From contig CAZBRD010000016.1 in NCBI GenBank assembly GCA_964494205.1, positions 48,137-112,136 of the forward strand: DNA of 64,000 bases. Direction: 5' to 3'. This DNA comes from JBBTCX01 sp964494205 (lineage in GTDB: Bacteria > Planctomycetota > Phycisphaerae > UBA1845). Within the stretch, counting starts at the first letter, position 1; every line of letters starts with the position of its first letter. Under the pieces are notes generated by a model. It worked only from the letters and a program-made list of their open reading frames with translations. It did no database searches and was not told the DNA's origin. A program made the translations under genes and the position numbers. Shown piece after piece: positions 15,420-24,604 of the stretch.

Positions 15420-17930
15420 ATGTCGCCAATTATGCTGATGATGAGTTTTGCATTCCAAAGTTCTATTGTTCCTTTCCTGACCATCTCCCCACAACTTGAC
15501 CCTGAATCTTGCGACACCCCCAAATGGATCGCGGGCCTCTTTGGTTTCCCCGGTCCATCAGGAGGTGCGTTTTCGTTGGCCGTCTATGACGAGGGAGCGG
15601 GCCCGATGCTCTTCGTGAGTGGCGGTCTCACAGCTTCTGGGCTGCCTGCCCCGGGAATCGCAAGATGGGATGGGCGAATTTGGTCGAACGTCGGCGGAGG
15701 AATGTCTAACAATTCACCCCTCACGACATACTCATTTCCTGTCAATGCCCTGACTGTATTTGATGATGGAACCGGTGCGGCGCTCTATGCGGGCGGCAAT
15801 TTCGACATAGCTGGAGATTTTCCAGCAAACAACATCGCCCGCTGGGATGGCCAAAACTGGACGCCTCTTGGGTTGGGTGTAAACGGGGCAATCTCTTCGA
15901 TGACCACATTCGATGGATCGCTCGTCGTAGGCGGCACCTTTTCCATGGCAGGAGCTGCGATGGCAAATCGCGTAGCCAAATGGGACGGGCAGACTTGGTC
16001 GAACCTCGGCGAAGGTCTTACCAGCGGTACCCTCACAGCACTGATCTCGACTTCAAATTCGGAAGGCGACTTCCTGTTTGCGGCACGTCGTTTCGCAACC
16101 ACTCAGACAGGTTCTGTTGACCGATGGGATGGTATCACATGGTCACCCTTGGGTTCGGGAATGGAAGGCTACGTTCTCGCGCTGGCCTGGTTTGACGACG
16201 GCACGGGTCCGGCACTATTTGCGGCGGGCACGTTCACGCTTGCGGACGAAGTTCCTTGCGAACGAGTCGCCAAGTGGAATGGAAAAACGTGGGAACCGCT
16301 CGCAAGCGGAATCAATAATATTGTCTATTCACTCAACGTTTTCGATGACGGTCAAGGATCAAGGCTATTAGCGAGCGGGCAGTTTAATCACGCGGGCGGA
16401 ATCGATGTGCAGGGCGCTGCGACATGGGATGGGCATGCTTGGTCGCCGGAACCAGTGATCGACGGTTATCCCATAGTGAGGCAAGTAGGGAGCTACAACG
16501 ATGGCCAATCGGATTCTCAATACGCTGTCGGCCAGTTTCACTATTTTGAAGACTTCGGTGGTAACGGAAACGCCCTCAGTATTCTCAGTTGGAATGGCTT
16601 TGAGTGGCAAACGGTCGGGCTAGGGCTGAGGTCCGAGGAATTCGTCGATTTGTATCAAGTCATTACGGGTCTCAAGGCGTTTGATGACGGCTCAGGAACG
16701 GCGCTTTTTACCACGCGATTCGAAAATGCCTCGCAAGCGATCATTGCAAAATCGAACGGTCGCTCATGGGAGCCGGCAAATGAAGGAATCACTTGGAATT
16801 CCAATTCCTATAACCGCAAGTCTGTTTTCGCTGAATTTGATGATGGAACAGGAAGCGCCCTTTATTTGGGCGGAGATATCTCCGTAACAGGTGATCGACC
16901 CGGTTCGCATATCGCGAAATGGAACGGTGAGTACTGGGAATCCGTCGGTGGTGGTACCGACGGTCCCGTGGCCGCAATGATTGTGTTTGACGACGGAGGT
17001 GGTCCCGCACTCATTGTTGCTGGTGGGTTCCAACAGGCGGGTGACATACACGCGAACGGTATTGCAAAGTGGGATGGTCAAACCTGGCACGCATCTTATG
17101 AAGGATTGCCGCTCGGTTATTTATACACCTTGGCCGTCTTTGATGATGGGACCGGGTCCAAAATCTATGCAGGCGGAGTTTGGGGCCAGCAGGTATATGT
17201 TTATCGCTGGAGCGGAGAACACTGGGAACCTTTTGGTACATGGGGTTCGGAACTGGGCTTGGGGCCTGTTCGTTCGCTTGCAGCATACGATGACGGCAGC
17301 GGACCGAAGCTGTTCGCCGCAGGTGAACCGCATCAGTCGGGCCAGAGTGGTTGGACTTCACGAGTGCTTCAATGGTCCGATGGACAATGGTCCGCACTGC
17401 CCGGCACTTTCACTAGGGGCAGTGATTTCTTAGGCCCGACAGTGCTTACATTGGAAGTCCTCAATGACGGCAGCGGCTCCGCGCTCTATGCCATGGGCCC
17501 TGTCAGCAGAATGGGCGGCTTCACGACGGGAGACCTCAATGTGAACGGCATCGTTCGTTGGAACGGATCGCAATGGAGCACTCTAGATGGCGGCCTGCGG
17601 CATCGTAATTCTGGTACAGCCCCAATGGTTTATGGAGCCGCCACATTCGACGATGGAACCGGGAATGCCCTTTTCTTCGGCGGCACTTTCAAGACCGCTG
17701 ACGGCTGGCCCTCTGTAGGACTTGCCAAGTGGGGCTGCGATGTCCGCCAACCAATCCACGGCGACCTTGACTTTGACGGCCATGTCGCACTCGACGACTT
17801 GGCTGTACTGACCAATTGTTTCAACGGTCCGAACCCGACAAATAACGATTGCGCCGAGTTCGATCCGCACCCCGACTTTGATATGGACTTGCAGGACTTC
17901 GCCGTACTCCAGCGCAATTTCTCAGAATAA
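15420..17930 (+). CDS. Large secreted repeat protein (propeller-like) with C-terminal dockerin
   Basis: 836 residues. The start is an ATG seven bases after GGAG; the longer open frame is repeat DNA. A hydrophobic signal peptide (MLMMSFAFQSSIVPFL) is followed by about fifteen imperfect repeats of 45-60 residues with the pattern W-DG-x-W-x-x-L-G...F-DDGTG-x-ALYAGG-F. These look like kelch or beta-propeller blades. The C-terminus is a dockerin-like pair (HGDLDFDGHVALDDLAVLTN and FDMDLQDFAVLQRNF). Such proteins are common in planctomycete exoproteomes; their ligands are unknown. It is flanked by repeat fields on both sides, so it is probably a single-gene unit. Confidence 0.85.
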   Translation: MSPIMLMMSFAFQSSIVPFLTISPQLDPESCDTPKWIAGLFGFPGPSGGAFSLAVYDEGAGPMLFVSGGLTASGLPAPGIARWDGRIWSNVGGGMSNNSPLTTYSFPVNALTVFDDGTGAALYAGGNFDIAGDFPANNIARWDGQNWTPLGLGVNGAISSMTTFDGSLVVGGTFSMAGAAMANRVAKWDGQTWSNLGEGLTSGTLTALISTSNSEGDFLFAARRFATTQTGSVDRWDGITWSPLGSGMEGYVLALAWFDDGTGPALFAAGTFTLADEVPCERVAKWNGKTWEPLASGINNIVYSLNVFDDGQGSRLLASGQFNHAGGIDVQGAATWDGHAWSPEPVIDGYPIVRQVGSYNDGQSDSQYAVGQFHYFEDFGGNGNALSILSWNGFEWQTVGLGLRSEEFVDLYQVITGLKAFDDGSGTALFTTRFENASQAIIAKSNGRSWEPANEGITWNSNSYNRKSVFAEFDDGTGSALYLGGDISVTGDRPGSHIAKWNGEYWESVGGGTDGPVAAMIVFDDGGGPALIVAGGFQQAGDIHANGIAKWDGQTWHASYEGLPLGYLYTLAVFDDGTGSKIYAGGVWGQQVYVYRWSGEHWEPFGTWGSELGLGPVRSLAAYDDGSGPKLFAAGEPHQSGQSGWTSRVLQWSDGQWSALPGTFTRGSDFLGPTVLTLEVLNDGSGSALYAMGPVSRMGGFTTGDLNVNGIVRWNGSQWSTLDGGLRHRNSGTAPMVYGAATFDDGTGNALFFGGTFKTADGWPSVGLAKWGCDVRQPIHGDLDFDGHVALDDLAVLTNCFNGPNPTNNDCAEFDPHPDFDMDLQDFAVLQRNFSE

Positions 17931-17940
17931 GACTTGCGAG

Positions 17941-18190
17941 AGCCATGTAGGTCGGGTCCGCAGACCCGACGCATCCTGTTCTTGTGTACGTCGATCTGTT
18001 ACTTCCCCGCCCGCTCCCTCCCCTGAAACACCCCAGCGATCACCGGTGTTGTTATCGCACAGGCGCAGCCATGTAGGTCGGGTCCGCAGACCCGACACAT
18101 CCGCTTCTTGCACATATCGAGCTGTTACTAACCGTCCGCTCACCCATCTTTGAAGATCCCAGCGATCACCGATGTTGTTATCACATATGC
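17941..18190. repeat. Tandem duplication, two 126-base units
   Basis: Both units start AGCCATGTAGGTCGGGTCCG with hairpin GTCGGGTCCGCAGACCCGAC, share CGATCTGTTACT-like middles and end CAGCGATCACCGGTGTTGTT or a one-base variant. The terminal phrase recurs alone, inverted, at about 42428-42455. Confidence 0.85.
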
Positions 18191-18530
18191 GAAGATAATT
18201 CACCGATCGCACCCAACGGGATGTCGGGTGGGTTCTCTGAACCCACCTGCTTGAATCGTCTACTGGATTCGATCGTAAGAGGCACCACCATGCGCCAACC
18301 GCCGCTTCATCGAACCTCACTATCTCCCGCCCACAACATCGCCTCCGAAATTCTGCGCGAAAAAAGAATTCTCATTTCAAATTCCTCGCTTCCAACCTCC
18401 CAGCCGCGAATTTCGCTTGCGCCGCGCAAGAAGGCAGAAACAAAAACCCGCGTTTTCAGCGAAAGAACAAGCTCTCTTCAACGCCGCGCAACGCCAACTC
18501 TTCGACGTGATCTCCATCCGGTCACTTATT

Positions 18531-18557
18531 CTTGGTGTCTTTGTGCCTTTGTGGTTA
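18531..18557. repeat. Family G repeat (CTTGGTGTCTTTGTGCCTTT)
   Basis: Low-complexity unit of CACAAAG/CACCAAG words, here inverted. Also at 31236, 31368, 60071, 60837 and 60919. Confidence 0.75.
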
Positions 18558-18630
18558 TGTACTTCCAATTATCAATCGCCAACACTCCGACTTTAGGCGT
18601 TTTGGTTTTAGGCTTTAGGTTTTCAATGGC

Positions 18631-18666
18631 TCTTCGTAATTCGTCATTAGTAATTCGTAATTCTGA
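18631..18666. repeat. Family H repeat (AATTCGTAATT words)
   Basis: CGTAATTCGTCATTAGTAAT then TCGTAATTCTG. A longer relative, folded back on itself, lies at 62559-62640. Confidence 0.7.
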
Positions 18667-18894
18667 AAAGTGCCACACCGTGTCACTACTTAACGAAATT
18701 TTTCACGCGTAGCCATTTAGCCATTTGCATGCACCGCTTTACAAAATCCGGCCCAGCCAAACAAAAATGGCGAGGTTCAATCCCCGCCATGAAGAGTCGC
18801 TAATCTGGGCCGGAAAAGATGCAGGGTGGGTTCGCAAAACCCACCCCCAAAAAGTGTTTGGACGTTTAGACTTTTCGACGTTTGGACGTTTAGT

Positions 18895-19293
18895 TTACGC
18901 CCCAACCGTCGCCAGCTTGCTGTTGACGTAATTAACCACGGCATTCACCGTGAACAAGTTCGAAAGGTTCGCCACCAGCGGCTGCTGCTCGAGCTGCGAA
19001 AAATCAGTATGCGGCATCGCGCTCTTGATCTTCGCCATACCCGCTTCGGTGATGCGGTCGCCCTCACGATAGGCCGCGTTGCTCAGCACATCGTCGGGGA
19101 ACAACTCGCCCTTGGGGATCTTGAACCCAAAGGCCTTTTCCAGGCGGAACACAATGTCGAGTATGTCGATGCTCTCCGCTCCCAGGTCGCCAAACAGCGT
19201 AGCCTCCGGCGTCACTTCGTCGTCGTCGACGCCCAGCGCGTCGGTCAGCACCGCCCGAACCTTCTCAAACACTTCGTCTCGGCTTGTTGCCAT
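18895..19293 (-). CDS. Acyl carrier protein, long form
   Basis: Carries acyl chains on a phosphopantetheine arm. 132 residues from the ATG eleven bases after GGAGGT; a TTG three codons earlier is too close to that site. The attachment Ser is Ser41 in DLGAESIDILDIVFRLEKAF (usual DSL replaced by ESI). It is about 50 residues longer than housekeeping ACPs, with a C-terminal helical extension (HTDFSQLEQQPLVANLSNLF). It lies just after a FabZ-like dehydratase on the same strand, a pair typical of specialised lipid or polyketide-like clusters, but no ketosynthase is present in the window. Confidence 0.88.
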   Translation of the reverse strand: MATSRDEVFEKVRAVLTDALGVDDDEVTPEATLFGDLGAESIDILDIVFRLEKAFGFKIPKGELFPDDVLSNAAYREGDRITEAGMAKIKSAMPHTDFSQLEQQPLVANLSNLFTVNAVVNYVNSKLATVGA

Positions 19294-19318
19294 ATCCGCC
19301 AACTACCTCCGTCATCAA

Positions 19319-19801
19319 TCAAACAATTCGACCGCTTGGCCGAATCAAAGCAAATCGCTCACGGGCCGCCGAAATCATTCGAGCGTCCTGCTCCCGGCTC
19401 CCGGTTCCCTTCTCGAAAAGGCAAAAATGCCTTAACCCGAATTTCGCCCGGACCACTTCCTGCTGGCCGCAAAACCCGACGCCGTCGAACTCGCTCTCAG
19501 CCAGTTCCAGTCGACGACAGTTTACTTCAATCCGCAGCAGATTGCCCGGTTTCACAAAGCTCTTATATGTTACGTTTCTCGCCTCGCGGAGCAAGATCAC
19601 GCTGTTCGCAAAGTCCTGTGCATCCCGCACAAGCCACGCAGCTGATTCAGCCAGCGCCTCCAGCATCAGCACACCGGGCAACACCGGAAACGTAGGAAAA
19701 TGGTCCGCCAGATATTCCTCGGAAAGCGAGACAGCCTTGACCGCGATAATCCGCTGCCCACGTTCCAACTCGACGATGCTGTCAACCAATCCGAATTTCA
19801 T
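19319..19801 (-). CDS. FabZ-like 3-hydroxyacyl-ACP dehydratase (hot-dog fold)
   Basis: Removes water from 3-hydroxyacyl-ACP, probably on the ACP encoded 25 bases downstream. 160 residues from the ATG that opens with MKFGLVDSIV, the normal start of this family; a TTG seven codons upstream is possible. The active-site helix is DHFPTFPVLPGVLMLEAL with His34 and Glu48, spaced 14 as in FabZ. The C-terminal end is extended and irregular (KGTGSREQDARMISAARERF). The gene upstream is ribosomal protein S1, 61 bases away. Confidence 0.87.
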   Translation of the reverse strand: MKFGLVDSIVELERGQRIIAVKAVSLSEEYLADHFPTFPVLPGVLMLEALAESAAWLVRDAQDFANSVILLREARNVTYKSFVKPGNLLRIEVNCRRLELAESEFDGVGFCGQQEVVRAKFGLRHFCLFEKGTGSREQDARMISAARERFALIRPSGRIV

Positions 19802-19862
19802 TGCCGCCAGTGCCGTGATCAACCTCGGATCGGTTCAACATGCGAGCGTCGATGTTGTTCTA

Positions 19863-21410
19863 TTACCAGTCGAAGTGGCTCGACAAGCCGCCGCGAAGCT
19901 GCTTCTTTCGCTTCTTCGCCTGATGTTGCTTCTGGGCTTCCGCCATCGCAATGTCATCGTGGCTTGGACCAGACGCAGTCGGTGCAGCCACTTGCTTGAT
20001 GGACAACGAAATTCGCCGGTTTTCCCTGTCGACGCCGAGCACGCGGGCTTCGATTTCCTGTCCCTCGCTGACGACGTCGGCGCAGGTTCTTACCCGCTTG
20101 TCCGACATTTCGGAAATGTGCACCATGCCCTCAACGCCGGGGACCAGTTCGACGAACGCGCCGAAATCAGCGAGTCGCGTGACCTTGCCCCTCACCAGCG
20201 ATTGCGGCGTGAAGCTGTCGAGCACATTCGCCCACGGATCCTGCTGTGCCTGTTTCATGCTGAGCGCGATGCGCCGCTTGTCAGCCTCGACGCGGATAAT
20301 CACCGCGTCCACCAAGTCGCCGGGCTTCACCGCATCCGACGCAGCCCGCACGCGCGACCAGCCCATCTCGCTGATCGGAATCAAACCCTCGATGCCCGAT
20401 TCCAATTCCGCAAACGCGCCGAAATCGGCGATTCGCGTGACGCGCACTTTCATCGGTTGACCAACAGTGAATCGATTTTCGACACCGGTCCACGGATCGG
20501 GTTGTGCCTGCTTAAGACCAAGCGAAATGCGATCGCGCTTGCGATCGACTTTGAGCACGAGCACTTCGACTTCCTGCCCGGGAGACAGAACGTCGGACAC
20601 TTTCTCGACGGGCCTCCAGCTGACATCGCGAATATGAATCAAGCCATCCACGCCGCCGAGATTCACGAACGCGCCAAACTCAGTAATGTTTCCAACGATA
20701 CCTTTTCGTGTTTGGCCCGCTTCGAGCTCAGCCAGCAATTTGTCTTTGTTTTCCGCAAGCTCGCGCTCCATGATCTTGCGGCGGCTGATGAGCACGTTCT
20801 TGCTCTTGCGATCAAGTTCGATCACTTCGGCCTTGATGTTCTGGCCGAGCAATACGGAGATATCTTTCATCGGCACCGCGTCAGCCAGCGAACCCGGCAT
20901 GAACGCGCGGATGCCCTTGAGATCAACTTCGAGACCGCCCTTGATCAAACCGGTGACGCGACCTTCGACGATTGTTCCCACCGCGATGTTCGTCCATGTC
21001 GCGCGGATGGCTGCACCCTTGCGATTGACCTTGAGCATGCCGGACTCGGAATCGAGCCCTTCGACTACGACATCCACGCGGCGGCCGATCTCGATCGGTT
21101 CCTTCTTGCCGAATTGCGTACGCGGCATCACGCCCTGCGATTTCGCGCCGAACTCGAGGAAGATGTCATCATCGGTTATCCCGACAACCGTGCCGATCAT
21201 CTCCGCGCCTTCGGTGGCTGAATCACTGGGCACTGCACCACCGGAAAGTTCCGCAAGGTCGCCAGCATCCATCTGAGCCATCGCGGCAGCCACTTCGCGA
21301 TCGATTTCATCCATCATCGAATGCGAACTCTTGGTGCCGGAGGCGGGTGTAGACGGCGAGCCGGGATGAAGCGAAGAACTTTCACCCGCAGATTCGTGAA
21401 TATTCGTCAT
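19863..21410 (-). CDS. rpsA: Ribosomal protein S1 / S1-domain RNA-binding protein
   Basis: Binds mRNA and helps load it on the 30S subunit. 515 residues with five S1 domains, starting near residues 70, 145, 230, 320 and 405. The last three carry the regular signature ITEFGAFVNL, IADFGAFAEL and LADFGAFVEL. The N-terminus is an acidic, disordered leader, and the C-terminus is basic (KKRKKQLRGG). The ATG lies seven bases after AAGG; a TTG two codons earlier is less likely. It heads a minus-strand run with the FabZ-like and ACP genes. An antisense open frame of 645 codons is a shadow. Confidence 0.93.
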   Translation of the reverse strand: MTNIHESAGESSSLHPGSPSTPASGTKSSHSMMDEIDREVAAAMAQMDAGDLAELSGGAVPSDSATEGAEMIGTVVGITDDDIFLEFGAKSQGVMPRTQFGKKEPIEIGRRVDVVVEGLDSESGMLKVNRKGAAIRATWTNIAVGTIVEGRVTGLIKGGLEVDLKGIRAFMPGSLADAVPMKDISVLLGQNIKAEVIELDRKSKNVLISRRKIMERELAENKDKLLAELEAGQTRKGIVGNITEFGAFVNLGGVDGLIHIRDVSWRPVEKVSDVLSPGQEVEVLVLKVDRKRDRISLGLKQAQPDPWTGVENRFTVGQPMKVRVTRIADFGAFAELESGIEGLIPISEMGWSRVRAASDAVKPGDLVDAVIIRVEADKRRIALSMKQAQQDPWANVLDSFTPQSLVRGKVTRLADFGAFVELVPGVEGMVHISEMSDKRVRTCADVVSEGQEIEARVLGVDRENRRISLSIKQVAAPTASGPSHDDIAMAEAQKQHQAKKRKKQLRGGLSSHFDW

Positions 21411-21809
21411 AGTCAAACCTTACTCGATACAATTGATTGGATGGATGAGAATAGCTAGGCCATCGGTGTCGTGTCATGCAGCTCGGGCAACAACCCGTGC
21501 GGATACAGAAACCGCTTCGTCCGCGCCAAGTTTCAGGATTCGATTTCGACCACTCGGCTGATGAGTCTGCGGTAAGGGACATAAGTAGCCTGCCCCCCCC
21601 GTCAAGTCAAGCGAGCGCAACCCGCGTTAATAGTAGTGAATCAACGGATTTTAGCCTGTTTTCGACTTTTTCATCACAAAGTTTGCGCAATTGGATAAGG
21701 AATCAAGGGAAAGTAATCGTCGGGCAACTTTGATACCCAGGTAACAGGTTGTCCTTTGGTGGCATTCGCTCAAGAATAATGCCCCGACCACAAAAAGGGG
21801 CGAGCGGAA
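21411..21809. other. Gap upstream of rpsA
   Basis: About 400 bases without a gene. Includes the probable rpsA leader, an AT-rich stretch near 21640-21720, and near 21781-21801 a short hairpin (GCCCC/GGGGC) that could end the FlgT-like transcript. No clean promoter pair could be assigned. Confidence 0.5.
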
Positions 21810-23036
21810 TCATGGCGAGCCGCTGGGGGCCATCGTGGTGATGACCTTCGCGCGAATTCGGTTACCGCTCTGCTCTACGATTTCGAAGGACAATCCGTTG
21901 GCAGAGAGTGACTCAAGCTCGTTGGCCAGCGCATTCAGGTCATACGCCCAATAGAGTTGGGCGTTGACCGTGTTGTTCACGAACTCGCGCAACTTCACGC
22001 CCTCGGAGCCCTGCTGCACACCACGCAGCGCGAGCAACGCCGGAGTTACCTTCTTCGTAAAGTCAGAGCGCGAGCATCCATCAAACTGGACTTCATAAAT
22101 CTGGTACGAGGTCAGTTTCTTCTTCCATGCTACTGCTACGTCGTTAAGAATCTCAGGCGCTTTCTCTTCAGCCAGTTTGGTAAAGCCGCCGTCGCCCGAT
22201 GCGCCGGGTGACGTCGACATGAACGGCTTGATTGGCTTATAGGTATTCGACGCGAGCATCTGACCGGAATCAGCCTGGAACACGCGAACGGTCAGCGTGA
22301 TGTCCCATTGATAGAGGTCGTGACCGTTCAAGCTCACCAGCCCGCCGCGACGCGCTTCTGCCTGGCCCATGACGAGCACGTCCGCTTTGAATCCTGCAGC
22401 CATGGCGGCTGCCCGGGCGGAATCGCCCTCGGTGGCAGCTAGGTCGAAGTCGCGCTTCTTCGTGCTGTCGATCGTCGTCTTGTCCATCAGCTGCACGTTG
22501 TTCTTGACGAAGAAGTTTTCGATTTTCGACTGCGTGACTCCGTTGATTTTCGGTGGGATGGGATCGTCGATGTCGTTGTCTTCGGTGATTACCACCACGC
22601 AGCGCGGGTTGCCCGCGTCCTCGCGGATGTGCTCGAACATGGCTGCCCAATCGACAATGAACTTGCCGACGGAAACGGTGACGAAAGCTTCGCAATAGGA
22701 GATCTGGCCGTCGTTCCACTCTCGTTGGACTTTGAAGTCGGTGATGTAACCGGCGGCTGTGGAGAGAATGCGGTCCTTCTTTACTTCAAAGTCTTGAACG
22801 CCGGTTTGTGCGTTGATGTACTCGCCGCAGGCTTGGGACACGGCATTGCGCTTTGCGTCTCTCTTGGCTTCATCCTGCGCCTTGAGGTCTGTGCCCGCTG
22901 CTTTGCCGGTGACTGTCAGGGATTTGCCCGAACCTTGTGCATGCGCGGTGGATGAGCCAAGCCCCATCGGGCACAGCAGCGAAACACACATGGTGAGAAT
23001 CAACGGTGATGCAAAAGGGATTCGAAGAGACTTCAT
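21810..23036 (-). CDS. Secreted FlgT/LPP20-like protein
   Basis: 408 residues with a signal peptide of about 34 (...GLGSSTAHAQ). The next segment (AGTDLKAQDEAKRDAKRNAV, then GEYINAQTGVQDFEVKKDRIL, GYITDFKVQREWNDG, YCEAFVTVSV) follows the pattern seen at the N-terminus of flagellar assembly protein T and LPP20-type proteins. The middle (VVVITEDNDIDDPIPPKING, then ADVLVMGQAEARRGG) resembles the periplasmic domain that follows in FlgT. That makes a role at the outer membrane or flagellar base plausible, not proven. The start ATG is preceded by GAGGA. A FlgM-like gene lies 2.1 kb away on the same strand. Confidence 0.65.
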   Translation of the reverse strand: MKSLRIPFASPLILTMCVSLLCPMGLGSSTAHAQGSGKSLTVTGKAAGTDLKAQDEAKRDAKRNAVSQACGEYINAQTGVQDFEVKKDRILSTAAGYITDFKVQREWNDGQISYCEAFVTVSVGKFIVDWAAMFEHIREDAGNPRCVVVITEDNDIDDPIPPKINGVTQSKIENFFVKNNVQLMDKTTIDSTKKRDFDLAATEGDSARAAAMAAGFKADVLVMGQAEARRGGLVSLNGHDLYQWDITLTVRVFQADSGQMLASNTYKPIKPFMSTSPGASGDGGFTKLAEEKAPEILNDVAVAWKKKLTSYQIYEVQFDGCSRSDFTKKVTPALLALRGVQQGSEGVKLREFVNNTVNAQLYWAYDLNALANELESLSANGLSFEIVEQSGNRIRAKVITTMAPSGSP

Positions 23037-23130
23037 TATGATTCCTCGTATTGGAGCGTCGTCCTTTGTGGGCGACGTTGCGCCGGGGATAAGCCCTGAC
23101 GCTATAGTTGACCGCTACACGCTCTAATAG

Positions 23131-23589
23131 TTAGACCAATTCAACCACCAGCTCCACCTCGACCGGCGAGTTACGCGGCAGCTCCGCAGCGCCCACAGCC
23201 GATCGCGCGTGCTTGCCCGCTTCCCCAAAAATCTTGCCGAGCAAGTCGCTGGCGCCGTTGGCCACCTTGGGTTGATCGGAAAACCCGGGACTGCTGTTGA
23301 CGTAGACACAAACTCGGACCACGCGCGCGATGCGATCCACCCCGCCGGCCACCTGAGCGGCGGCTGCGAGTCCGTTCAGGGCTGCTTGGGCGGCGCATTC
23401 GATGGCCTGATCGACGCTGACGTTGCCCGGCACTTTCCCCGTGTGCGGGAGCGAGCCGTCGATGAACGGCAATTGGCCCGAGGTGAAAACATGCTGGCCG
23501 CTGCGCAATGCGGGCACATACATCCCGATCGGTGCAGCCACGTTGGGCAACGTGATGTTCAGCTCGCGTAGTTTGTCACTCGGTTTCAT
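23131..23589 (-). CDS. RidA/YjgF family enamine deaminase
   Basis: Hydrolyses reactive enamine/imine intermediates such as 2-aminoacrylate. 152 residues. The start is the ATG seven bases after GGAG, which lies inside the end of scpA, so the two genes overlap by 14 bases and are probably coupled. Signatures: YVPALRSGQHVFTSGQLPF near residue 24, then QAALNGLAAAAQVAGGVDRI and VVRVCVYVNS. The C-terminal end ELPRNSPVEVELVVEL carries the arginine typical of the substrate-binding site. It belongs to the YjgF-like subgroup with longer loops (about 150 residues). Confidence 0.92.
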   Translation of the reverse strand: MKPSDKLRELNITLPNVAAPIGMYVPALRSGQHVFTSGQLPFIDGSLPHTGKVPGNVSVDQAIECAAQAALNGLAAAAQVAGGVDRIARVVRVCVYVNSSPGFSDQPKVANGASDLLGKIFGEAGKHARSAVGAAELPRNSPVEVELVVELV

Positions 23590-24556
23590 GCAGCTTCTCC
23601 GTCGATCGTTTTCGCTTTTTGTGCCCATTTGCTCCATTTGTCCCGCCGCGCAGAAAATCGGAATCAACGCCGAGGTCGTCAATGGATGTTTCGCGAATGT
23701 TGTCCAATTCTTCGAAGCGATCTTCATCATCACCTATTTCAAGCTCGTGCGATTCTTCCGTCGCGACAAACTTGGAGCGATCGAACTCGTGGTACTCCGG
23801 TCGATCTGCTTCGGCTGCACCGAGGGCAGCCACTTCTTCTTCCGTGAGGCGGCGAAGCTGAATGGTCGCGAAAGATCGATCTTGCTCCGCGCGTACTTTT
23901 CGCTGACGGATCAATTCGAGCAATGCGAGGAAGAGGCCGATCATTTCGGGGCGAGCGCGGCCGCGGAAAATCTCTTCGAAGTTCTGCTGCCCGCCTGAGC
24001 GATCGAGTGAATCGAGAATGTCGGCTGCATGAAGTGCCAGGGGTGTGTCATCAACGCCGACCTGATGGAACGGCCCGGTCTTGCCCGTCTGTTCTAGCAG
24101 TTTGTTGAAAGCTTCGAACAGGTCCCAGATGTCGACATTGTCGAGTTCGATTTCGTTTTCGTCGCGCGGAGGCAGCACGGGCGTTCGGGACCATTGCATG
24201 GCGCGTTCGTCGGCAGCGTGTTCGAGTGCACGGGCGGCGTCTTTGATGTCTTTGTATTCGAGGAGTTGTCGCACGAGTTCCGCGCGGGGGTCGAGCATGA
24301 TCGAGTCGGCTTCCTCCGGTGGCGGCTTCGGCAGCAGCATGCGCGACTTGATCTCGAGCAGAGTAGCTGCAAGCACGAGGAACTCACTGACAGCCTCCGG
24401 GTCGAGGTGTTGCAGGAGCGCGACGTATTCAATGTATTGCTCGGTGACCTTTGCGACGGGAATGTTGTAGATGTCCACCTCGTTGCGGCGGATGAGATAG
24501 AGCAGCAAGTCGAGCGGGCCGCTGTAGACGTCGAGTTGAACTTTGTAGTCTGGCAC
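23576..24556 (-). CDS. scpA: Segregation and condensation protein A
   Basis: Kleisin subunit that bridges SMC heads for chromosome condensation. 326 residues; the N-terminal signature YSGPLDLLLYLIRRNEVDIY is at residues 11-30, followed by FLVLAATLLEIKSRMLLP. The central linker is variable, and a winged-helix C-terminal domain follows (GLFLALLELIRQRKVRAEQD). A further acidic then basic tail of about 80 residues (DDEDRFEELDN ... HKKRKRSTEK) exceeds the usual length. ScpB and SMC are not adjacent. GTG is the only plausible start; the ribosome site is poor. Confidence 0.93.
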   Translation of the reverse strand: MPDYKVQLDVYSGPLDLLLYLIRRNEVDIYNIPVAKVTEQYIEYVALLQHLDPEAVSEFLVLAATLLEIKSRMLLPKPPPEEADSIMLDPRAELVRQLLEYKDIKDAARALEHAADERAMQWSRTPVLPPRDENEIELDNVDIWDLFEAFNKLLEQTGKTGPFHQVGVDDTPLALHAADILDSLDRSGGQQNFEEIFRGRARPEMIGLFLALLELIRQRKVRAEQDRSFATIQLRRLTEEEVAALGAAEADRPEYHEFDRSKFVATEESHELEIGDDEDRFEELDNIRETSIDDLGVDSDFLRGGTNGANGHKKRKRSTEKLHETE

Positions 24557-24564
24557 GTCAACAC

Positions 24565-24593
24565 ATCAGAGCCGGGAGCGCAAGCGACCGGTC
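24565..24593. repeat. Family E repeat
   Basis: GAGCCGGGAGCGCAAGCGAC then CGGT; one base from the 14068 copy. It fills the gap between scpA and the glyoxalase-fold gene. Confidence 0.75.
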
Positions 24594-24604
24594 AATCCCA
24601 CCCC

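Larger units (their letters stand above)
17931..18894. other. 960-base repeat field without genes
   Basis: Holds a tandem 126-base duplication (17941-18190), a hairpin GTGGGTTCTCTGAACCCAC near 18228, a family G copy (18531), a family H copy (18631), a hairpin GGTGGGTTCGCAAAACCCAC near 18826 and three copies of a GTTTGGACGTTTAG-like unit at 18857-18895. A 163-codon open frame here has no coding character. Confidence 0.75.

Noticed and set aside
18221..18712. 163-codon open frame
   Set aside because: Runs through several repeats; no domain, no ribosome site.
19284..21221. 645-codon open frame opposite rpsA and fabZ
   Set aside because: Antisense of five well-conserved S1 domains; no own domain or ribosome site.
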